Shown one piece after another: positions 58,735 to 64,000 of a stretch of 64,000 nucleotides of DNA (positions are counted from its first letter, which is position 1; each line of letters starts with the position of its first letter). The position numbers and the translations under genes are program-made. The stretch comes from Xylanimonas allomyrinae (GTDB lineage: Bacteria; Actinomycetota; Actinomycetes; Actinomycetales; Cellulomonadaceae): positions 2,604,001 to 2,668,000 of the forward strand of contig NZ_CP035495.1 of the NCBI RefSeq assembly GCF_004135345.1. Direction: 5' to 3'. Below the pieces are notes generated by a model that saw only the letters and a list, made by a program, of their open reading frames with translations, was not told the DNA's origin and did not search any database.

Positions 58735-59757
58735 TCAGAAGGCGAGCGAGCGGTCGACGGCGTCGAGCACGCGGTCCACGCTCGGCAGGTAGTCGTGCTC
58801 CAGCTTGGCGACCGGGTAGGGCGCGTGGAACCCGCCGACCCGGATGACGGGCGCCTCCAGGTAGTGGAACGCCTCCTCGGTCACGCGGGCCGCGACCTCG
58901 GCGCCCACGCCGTGCACCGTGGGCGCCTCGTGCACCACGACGCACCGGCCCGTACGCCGCACGCTCGCGACGACGGCCGGGATGTCGAGCGGCGAGACGG
59001 CCCGCAGGTCGACCACCTCGGCCGAGGTGCCCTCCCCGGCGAGCGCGTCCGCGGCCTTGAGGGCCGTGGCGACCGTCGGCCCGTAGGCGACAAGCGTGAC
59101 GTCCGTCCCCGGGCGTGCGACGCGCGCGGTGTCGAGGATCCCCGGTGCGGGGGGCGCGGACAGGTCGACCTCGCCCTTCGACCAGTAGCGGCCCTTGGGC
59201 TCCAGGAAGATCACCGGGTCGGGCGAGGCCACGGCCGCCCGGATCATGTCGTACGCGTCCTGCGGCGTCGACGGCGAGACCACACGCAGGCCGGCGGTGT
59301 GCGCGAACAGCACCTCGGGGCTCTCGGAGTGGTGCTCGACGGCGCCGATGCCGCCGCCGAACGGGATGCGGATCACCACGGGCACCTGCAGGCGACCCCG
59401 CGAGCGGTAGTGCATCTTCGACAGCTGCGTGGTGATCTGGTCGAACGCCGGGAACACGAACCCGTCGAACTGGATCTCGCAGACCGGCCGGTAGCCGCGC
59501 AGCGCCAGCCCGATCGCGGTGCCGACGATGCCCGACTCCGCGAGCGGGGTGTCGACCACGCGGTCCTCGCCGAACTCGGCCTGGAGCCCGTCGGTCACGC
59601 GGAACACGCCGCCGAGCCGGCCGACGTCCTCGCCCATGATCAGGGACTTGTCGTCGGCCGCGAGCGCCGCGCGCAGGCCGAGCGTGATCGCCTTGGCGAA
59701 CGTGAGGGTCGTCGCGCCCGTGGGCGTCGTGGTCGGTGCCAGGAGCTGTGCGGTCAT
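58735..59757 (-). CDS. bkdB: 2-oxoacid dehydrogenase E1 beta subunit
   Basis: 340 residues. Thiamine-diphosphate-binding half of E1: LTFAKAITLGLRAALAADDK, IMGEDVGRLGGVFRVTDGL, VDTPLAESGIVGTAIGLALRG with the conserved Glu, FDQITTQLSKMHYRS, GGGIGAVEHHSESPE with catalytic His, and EPKGRYW near residue 210. Overlaps E1 alpha by ATGA; 24 nt before E2. Product, with E1 alpha, decarboxylates a branched-chain or other 2-oxoacid. Confidence 0.94.
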   Translation of the reverse strand: MTAQLLAPTTTPTGATTLTFAKAITLGLRAALAADDKSLIMGEDVGRLGGVFRVTDGLQAEFGEDRVVDTPLAESGIVGTAIGLALRGYRPVCEIQFDGFVFPAFDQITTQLSKMHYRSRGRLQVPVVIRIPFGGGIGAVEHHSESPEVLFAHTAGLRVVSPSTPQDAYDMIRAAVASPDPVIFLEPKGRYWSKGEVDLSAPPAPGILDTARVARPGTDVTLVAYGPTVATALKAADALAGEGTSAEVVDLRAVSPLDIPAVVASVRRTGRCVVVHEAPTVHGVGAEVAARVTEEAFHYLEAPVIRVGGFHAPYPVAKLEHDYLPSVDRVLDAVDRSLAF

Positions 59758-60908
59758 CGGGTCGCCTCCGTCGCGGTCTCGTGGTCGGCCGGCTCGTCGG
59801 CCTGCTCGTACTCGGCCAGCCAGGCGCGTTCGTCGGCGACCGTCGCATGGGGTGTGGCGTACACGTGCTCGAACATCGCGGCCGTGGGCGGGGCGCCCAG
59901 CGCGCGGACCTCGGTGCGCAGGCGCTCGCCGAGCGCCTCGGCCTCGGCCTCGACGCCGGCGGCCCACACCTCGTCCCACTCGCCCTCGGCGCGCAGCAGC
60001 GCGCCCAGCCGGTCGATCGGGTCGCGGCGGCGCCAGTACTCCTCCTCCTCGCGCTCGCGGTAGCGCGTGGGGTCGTCCGACGTCGTGTGCGCGCCCATCC
60101 GGTAGGTGAACGCCTCGACGAGCGTCGGGCCGCCGCCCGAGTGCGCCCGTTCGAGCGCTTCGAGCGTGACGGCGTAGCAGGCGAGCACGTCGTTGCCGTC
60201 GACGCGCACGCCGGGGATGCCGAACCCGAGGCCGCGCTCGGCGAGCGGCACGCGCGCCTGGCGCGTGGTCGGCTCCGAGATGGCCCACTGGTTGTTCTGC
60301 ACGAGGAACACCTGCGGGGTGTTGTTGACGGCCGCGAACACGAGCGCCTCGTTGACGTCGCCCTGAGCGGTGGCCCCGTCCCCGAAGTAGACGACGACGG
60401 CGGTGTCGCGCGCCGGGTCGCCCGTCCCGACCAGGCCGTCACGCTGGACGCCCATCGCGTACCCGGTCGCGTGCAGCGCGTGCGAGCCGATGACCAGCGT
60501 GTACAGGTGCGTGTTGTGCTCGGTCGGGTCCCAGCCGCCGTGGTCCTGGCCGCGGAACAGGCGCAGCCGGTCGACCGGGTCGACGCCGCGCACGTGCAGC
60601 ACCCCGTGCTCGCGGTAGCTGGGGAAGACGTAGTCCTGGGGAGCCATCGCGTGGGCCGAGCCGACCTGGGCGGCCTCCTGGCCCCGCGACTGGGCGAACA
60701 GGGCGAGCTCACCCTGGCGTTGCAGAGCGGTGGCCTCGTCGTCGAACCGCCGGGTCAGCAGCATGTCGCGGTACATGCCGCGCAGGTCGTCGCCCTTCAC
60801 GTGGGCGACCCGCTCCCGGTATGACTCGTTCTCCGGTGTGGTGACCCGTGCGCCTTCGGGATCGAGAAGCTGCACCAGCCCCGTCTCGCCCGTGCTCCTG
60901 CTGCTCAC
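59754..60908 (-). CDS. bkdA: 2-oxoacid dehydrogenase E1 alpha subunit
   Basis: 384 residues. ThDP motif GDGATAQGDVNEALVFAAVNN ends in the NN that binds Mg; also MLLTRRFDDEATALQRQGEL, YREHGVLHVRGV, and the phosphorylation-type loop YRMGAHTTSDDPTRYR. The GTG start at 60908 (VSSRSTGETG) has SD GGAGGGAGTC; in-frame starts upstream would run through the operator-like palindrome. First gene of the E1a-E1b-E2 transcript, downstream of a same-strand aminotransferase gene. Confidence 0.93.
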   Translation of the reverse strand: MSSRSTGETGLVQLLDPEGARVTTPENESYRERVAHVKGDDLRGMYRDMLLTRRFDDEATALQRQGELALFAQSRGQEAAQVGSAHAMAPQDYVFPSYREHGVLHVRGVDPVDRLRLFRGQDHGGWDPTEHNTHLYTLVIGSHALHATGYAMGVQRDGLVGTGDPARDTAVVVYFGDGATAQGDVNEALVFAAVNNTPQVFLVQNNQWAISEPTTRQARVPLAERGLGFGIPGVRVDGNDVLACYAVTLEALERAHSGGGPTLVEAFTYRMGAHTTSDDPTRYREREEEEYWRRRDPIDRLGALLRAEGEWDEVWAAGVEAEAEALGERLRTEVRALGAPPTAAMFEHVYATPHATVADERAWLAEYEQADEPADHETATEATR

Positions 60909-60922
60909 GCCGACTCCCTCCG

Positions 60923-60957
60923 AACCTACGGTTACGTAGCCTACGCAAGCGTAGGTT
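60923..60957. promoter_or_regulatory. Operator-like inverted repeats before the E1 alpha gene
   Basis: Outer arms AACCTACG (60923-60930) and CGTAGGTT (60950-60957) enclose GTTACGTAGC; an inner palindrome CCTACG-CAAG-CGTAGG occupies 60940-60955. Located 15 bp upstream of the start. The CTACG/CGTAG half site occurs four times, suggesting cooperative binding of a dimeric regulator not found in the window. Confidence 0.65.
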
Positions 60958-61147
60958 GGCGGGAGCCGACAGCGGTGTGCCACCGAAGGCCAATGTCGTC
61001 GGCATGTGTTTGGAGGTTCCCCACAAGAACGGGCGCAGCGCGGGCGTGTCGCGCGAATGCCTCACGGCCAGGACGGGCGTACGCCGTCGAATGCGGGCGG
61101 AGGCAGCGTCCGCTTCACCCCAGGTCGCCGCCCCGCACCCGCTGGCG

Positions 61148-62308
61148 TCAGCGGTCCGCGAGCCAGCCCTGCGCGACGGCGAGGAAGGCGTCGTTCGCCT
61201 CGCGCTCGCCGATGCTCACACGCAGGCCGTCCCCGGCGAACGGCCGCACGAGCACCCCGGCCGCACGCGCCTGCTTGGCGCGCTCCGAGGTCGCCTCGCC
61301 CAGCGGGAACCACACGAAGTTGGCCTGGGACTCGGGCAGGTCCCAGCCCTGGGCGCGCAACGCCGCGACCACGCGCTCGCGCTCGGCGACGAGCGCGTCG
61401 ACCCGCGCGAGGAGCTCGGCCTGCGCCTGGGGCCGCAGCGACGCGAGCGCCGCCTGCTGGGCGACGTGCGAGACCCCGAACGGCGTCGACACCGCGCGGA
61501 TGCCGTCGGCGATCCGCGCGGGCGCCACGGCGTAGCCCACGCGCAACCCGGCGAGCCCGTACGCCTTGGACAGCGTGCGCAGCAGCACGACGTTGCCGTG
61601 CCGGCGCAGCACGTCGACCGCCCCCGCACCCCGCGCGTCCGCCGCCGCACCGGGCGCCTGCGGGTCGCGCACGAACTCCAGGTACGCCTCGTCGACGACG
61701 ACGAGCACGTCCGAGGGCACGGCCGCGAGCAGCGCGTCGAGCTCGTCGGCATGAACTGCCGGTCCCGTCGGGTTGTTGGGCGTGCACACCAGCAGCACGC
61801 GCGTGCGCGGCGTCACGGCCGCCGCCATCGCGGGCAGGTCGAGCCGGCCGTCGCGCGCCAGCGGCACCATGACCGACCGGCCACCCGCGACGGACACCGC
61901 GATCGGGTAGGCCTCGAAGGAACGCCACGGGTAGACGACCTCGTCGCCCGCGTCGACCACCGCGGCGAGGATGTGCGCGAGCACCGCCACGGAACCGTTG
62001 CCGACCACGACCTGCTCGGGCAGCACCCCCACATGGGCCGCGAGCGCCTCGACGAGCTCGCTCGCGTACATGTCGGGGTACCGGTTCGCGTCGGCCGCGG
62101 CCTCGGCGATGGCCGCCACCACGGACGGGAGCGGCCCGTACGGGTTCTCGTTGGACGACAGCTTCCACAGCCGCTCGCCGGCCGCGGGCCGGGCACCGGG
62201 GACGTACGGAGGCAGCGCCTCCACGGCGGCCCTCAGCGGAACGTGCTCCCGAGCGTCACGCGAAGGGTCGGAAGGGCGGTTCACGGCTGTCTCCACGGCG
62301 TCCAGCAT
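61148..62308 (-). CDS. HisC-like pyridoxal-phosphate aminotransferase (histidinol-phosphate or aromatic)
   Basis: 386-residue fold-type I aminotransferase. Seen: KLSSNENPYGPLPSV, YPDMYASELVEALA, VVGNGSVAVLAHILAA, VCTPNNPTGP, VVVDEAYLEF with the PLP Asp, and TLSKAYGLAGLRVGY with the Lys that forms the Schiff base. The last part has GVLVRPFAGDGLRVSIG, typical of HisC and of actinobacterial 'phenylalanine' aminotransferases. It is not beside his genes but precedes the branched-chain-type E1a-E1b-E2 set, so a role in aromatic or branched-chain amino acid transamination is possible. Confidence 0.88.
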   Translation of the reverse strand: MLDAVETAVNRPSDPSRDAREHVPLRAAVEALPPYVPGARPAAGERLWKLSSNENPYGPLPSVVAAIAEAAADANRYPDMYASELVEALAAHVGVLPEQVVVGNGSVAVLAHILAAVVDAGDEVVYPWRSFEAYPIAVSVAGGRSVMVPLARDGRLDLPAMAAAVTPRTRVLLVCTPNNPTGPAVHADELDALLAAVPSDVLVVVDEAYLEFVRDPQAPGAAADARGAGAVDVLRRHGNVVLLRTLSKAYGLAGLRVGYAVAPARIADGIRAVSTPFGVSHVAQQAALASLRPQAQAELLARVDALVAERERVVAALRAQGWDLPESQANFVWFPLGEATSERAKQARAAGVLVRPFAGDGLRVSIGEREANDAFLAVAQGWLADR

Positions 62309-62323
62309 GCCACGATGACGTGC

Positions 62324-62725
62324 ATGAACTTCGTCGTGCGCGTCCTGGTGACCGCCCTCGCCCTGTGGGTGACGAGCCTCGTCATCCCCGCTCATGTCGA
62401 CATCATCGACGATGGGACGCGGGGCGGGACGGTCCTCGCCGTGCTCGTCGTCGCGCTCGTCTTCAACCTGGTCCACCTCGTCGTCAAGCCCGTCGTCAAG
62501 GTGCTCTCCGTACCGCTGTACATCCTGACCCTCGGGCTGTTCACGCTGGTGGTCAACGCCTTCATGCTGTGGCTGACGACGTGGATCACCGACAAGAGCT
62601 GGTTCGGGGACCAGCCGTGGGGCCTCGACATCAACGGCGGCTTCTGGTGGTACGTGCTGGCTGCGCTGATCATCGCGATCCTCCAGGTGGTCATCGGGGC
62701 GTTCGCCCCGAAGCGTCGCTCCTGA
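62324..62725 (+). CDS. Phage holin superfamily 4 / YvlD-like membrane protein
   Basis: 133 residues, four helices: VVRVLVTALALWVTSLVI, TVLAVLVVALVFNLVHLVVK, VLSVPLYILTLGLFTLVVNAFML and YVLAALIIAILQVVIGAF. The KPVVKVLSVPLYILTLGLF segment is the family hallmark. Family members are chromosomal membrane proteins, not proven holins; no phage genes are nearby. An upstream ATG at 62315 adds three residues. Divergent from the aminotransferase gene (15 bp apart). Confidence 0.9.
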   Translation: MNFVVRVLVTALALWVTSLVIPAHVDIIDDGTRGGTVLAVLVVALVFNLVHLVVKPVVKVLSVPLYILTLGLFTLVVNAFMLWLTTWITDKSWFGDQPWGLDINGGFWWYVLAALIIAILQVVIGAFAPKRRS

Positions 62726-62781
62726 CGCACCCCGCCCCTCCCCCGGGTCCCCGGAAGGCAGGTGCGCCGGCGTCCGGCCGG

Positions 62782-64000
62782 TCACGGCTGCCCCGCCCAC
62801 GCGCGGCGCGCCGTGTAGAACCGGGTCTGCGCGGAGGCTCCCCGCAGCAGCGGCTCGATCCTGCCGAGGACGTCGGCCACCTGGGCGTGGCCGGTCTCGC
62901 GCGCGAGACCGAGCGTCCGCAGGTGGGTCCCCAGCCCGTGGGCCGACGGGATGGTGCCCGCCGCGGCGCGGTCCACGGGCGACGACGACGCCCCGAGCCG
63001 CCGCGTGACGGTGACCCGGTCCGCCGTACGCGGGTTCTCGAGCCCCGAGCGCCCGTCGGTGGCCGACACCAGCTCCTCGTCGTTCTCCAGGTGCAGCACG
63101 GGCACACCGCGCGGGGCGGTGAAGCTCGCGGTCGGCGACCCCGCGGTGACGACGGCTCCCAGGCGGTGTCGCCGCAGGAACGCCGGCGACGACGCGAGGG
63201 ACATGGCCGCGATCCCGCCGAGGCTGTGCCCCACGAGCACGACGGGCTCCTCGGGCTGCGCGCCCGCCTCGTCGAGCGCGTCCGAGACCGCGGTGGTCAC
63301 GTCGGCGGCTCGGTGTGCCATGAGGTCGACGTCGGTGACGCCGTCGAACGGGTGCACCAGGCTCACGACGTCCTGCGTCCCCGGGACGAGGACCGTCCAG
63401 GACACGGTGCCGTCGTCGTGCACCACACGCTCGACGGCCAGCGTCCCAGCGGGCGCACGCACCGGGGCGCGGCCTGGGAACACGCCGTTGCCCGTCAGGT
63501 CGGCGACGCGGGCGAGCGCCTCGTCGACGCTGCCCGTGGGGGTGCCCCGCCACGCCTGCGCCCCGGGCGTCACCTCGCCGACCGAGACGCGCGAGGTCGG
63601 CAGCAGGTCGTGAACCATCGTGCTGAGCACCCGGGCACCGCCCGTGACGGACACGTCGCCGCGCGACTCCGCGGGCCGTGCCGCCGCGACGCCGACGCCG
63701 AGACCCGTGATCACCTCGTCGCCCCAGAGCGCCCCCACCGCGGTCAGCGCCCTGACGGCGGCGTTCTCCTTGTCGTGCGAGCCCGCGCTGTCACGCGCGC
63801 CAGGCTCGTCGCGTGCGCCAGGCTCGTCGCGTGCACCCGTCTCGTCGCGTGCGCCCGCCTCGTCGTCGTGCGCGCCCGCGGCCAGCCGGGCAGCACCCGC
63901 GGTGCCCACCACGACCGCCCCGAGCGTCCGGCGCAGCTGCGGCGACGACGCGTAGAGGTAGGCGGCCGATGCGGTGCCGACGCCGACGAGCGCACCGACC
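62782..64000 (-). CDS. Lipase-like alpha/beta-hydrolase protein (5' end outside window)
   Basis: The 5' end lies beyond the right edge; inside it, a hydrophobic segment (GALVGVGTASAAYLYASSPQ) suggests an N-terminal helix. Next comes an Asp/Gly/Ala-rich run of five-residue GARDE-type repeats at about 63770-63880. The hydrolase domain has a nucleophile elbow VVLVGHSLGGIAAMSLAS, preceded by TVLVPGTQDVVSLVHPFDGV, and a late HGLGTHLRTLG. VVTAGSPTA follows the nucleophile strand, as in class 3-type lipases. Substrate and localisation are not settled; export is possible given the N-terminal helix. Confidence 0.75.
   Translation of the reverse strand, partial: VGALVGVGTASAAYLYASSPQLRRTLGAVVVGTAGAARLAAGAHDDEAGARDETGARDEPGARDEPGARDSAGSHDKENAAVRALTAVGALWGDEVITGLGVGVAAARPAESRGDVSVTGGARVLSTMVHDLLPTSRVSVGEVTPGAQAWRGTPTGSVDEALARVADLTGNGVFPGRAPVRAPAGTLAVERVVHDDGTVSWTVLVPGTQDVVSLVHPFDGVTDVDLMAHRAADVTTAVSDALDEAGAQPEEPVVLVGHSLGGIAAMSLASSPAFLRRHRLGAVVTAGSPTASFTAPRGVPVLHLENDEELVSATDGRSGLENPRTADRVTVTRRLGASSSPVDRAAAGTIPSAHGLGTHLRTLGLARETGHAQVADVLGRIEPLLRGASAQTRFYTARRAWAGQP

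Noticed and set aside
62324-62725. Prophage remnant because of the holin-like protein
   Set aside because: The family is mostly chromosomal and no other phage gene, att site or integrase is nearby.

Overview
The window is very GC-rich DNA with dense, often overlapping genes (many ATGA or GTGA stop/start overlaps), GTG starts and clean Shine-Dalgarno sites. Gene content points to an actinobacterium: ClpB behind a HAIR (HspR-type) operator, NrtR, an Mrp antiporter with fused MnhAB, pyruvate phosphate dikinase with its regulator, and CopD-CtaG. A xylose/polyol-using member of Micrococcales (Cellulomonadaceae or Promicromonosporaceae) is my inference; no rRNA or marker gene settles it.

Layout. 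1-3.4 kb: peptide-type ABC importer on the minus strand (solute-binding lipoprotein, DppB, truncated DppC). 3.4-3.7 kb: intergenic region with a 26-bp-arm hairpin. 3.7-5.7 kb: exonuclease III and a zinc alcohol dehydrogenase. 5.9-8.6 kb: NAD-linked module (NAD-kinase-like protein, SPFH/Band 7 protein, divergent NrtR regulator) with twin operators. 8.7-11.4 kb: polyol dehydrogenase and xylulokinase. 11.4-15.1 kb: clpB and an alpha/beta hydrolase. 15.2-18.1 kb: alkylation repair (Ada-AlkA fusion, MGMT), both with repeat-rich inserts. 18.2-26.0 kb: Mrp Na+/H+ antiporter operon mnhABCDEFG preceded by an unknown gene. 26-30 kb: dcd, tRNA-Gly(CCC), pirin, a gene-poor 1.1 kb stretch with strong hairpins, and a DinB-like protein. 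30-36.3 kb: regulators (TetR, two AraC paralogues, a large LuxR-type STAND regulator). 36.4-42.3 kb: sugar-phosphate isomerase-like gene and a four-gene operon EIIA(Glc)-HAD-PPDK regulator-PPDK. 42.3-43.5 kb: a minisatellite locus with hairpin cassettes. 43.5-48.3 kb: NHL-thioredoxin protein, aldo/keto reductase, S1-type protease and two small proteins. 48.3-54.4 kb: YhgE/Pip and MMPL transporter genes divergent from a TetR gene, with a palindromic operator. 54.6-56.8 kb: CopD-CtaG fusion. 57-62.3 kb: 2-oxoacid dehydrogenase E1a-E1b-E2 and a HisC-like aminotransferase. The right end carries a small holin-like membrane protein and a truncated lipase-like protein.

Two properties run through the window. 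First, nine sites in eight otherwise intact genes need exactly one added base, nearly all in short G/C runs, to restore a family-length protein. That single-sign pattern suggests under-called homopolymers rather than eight pseudogenes. Second, short GC-rich tandem repeats sit both between genes and, in frame, inside genes.

The most unusual items are the 42.3-43.5 kb repeat locus, the NrtR/SPFH/NAD-kinase-like module with two matched operators, the MMPL transporter with a C-terminal domain resembling an ABC ATPase that has lost Walker A, and the EIIA-HAD-PPSR-PPDK operon at the PEP/pyruvate node.
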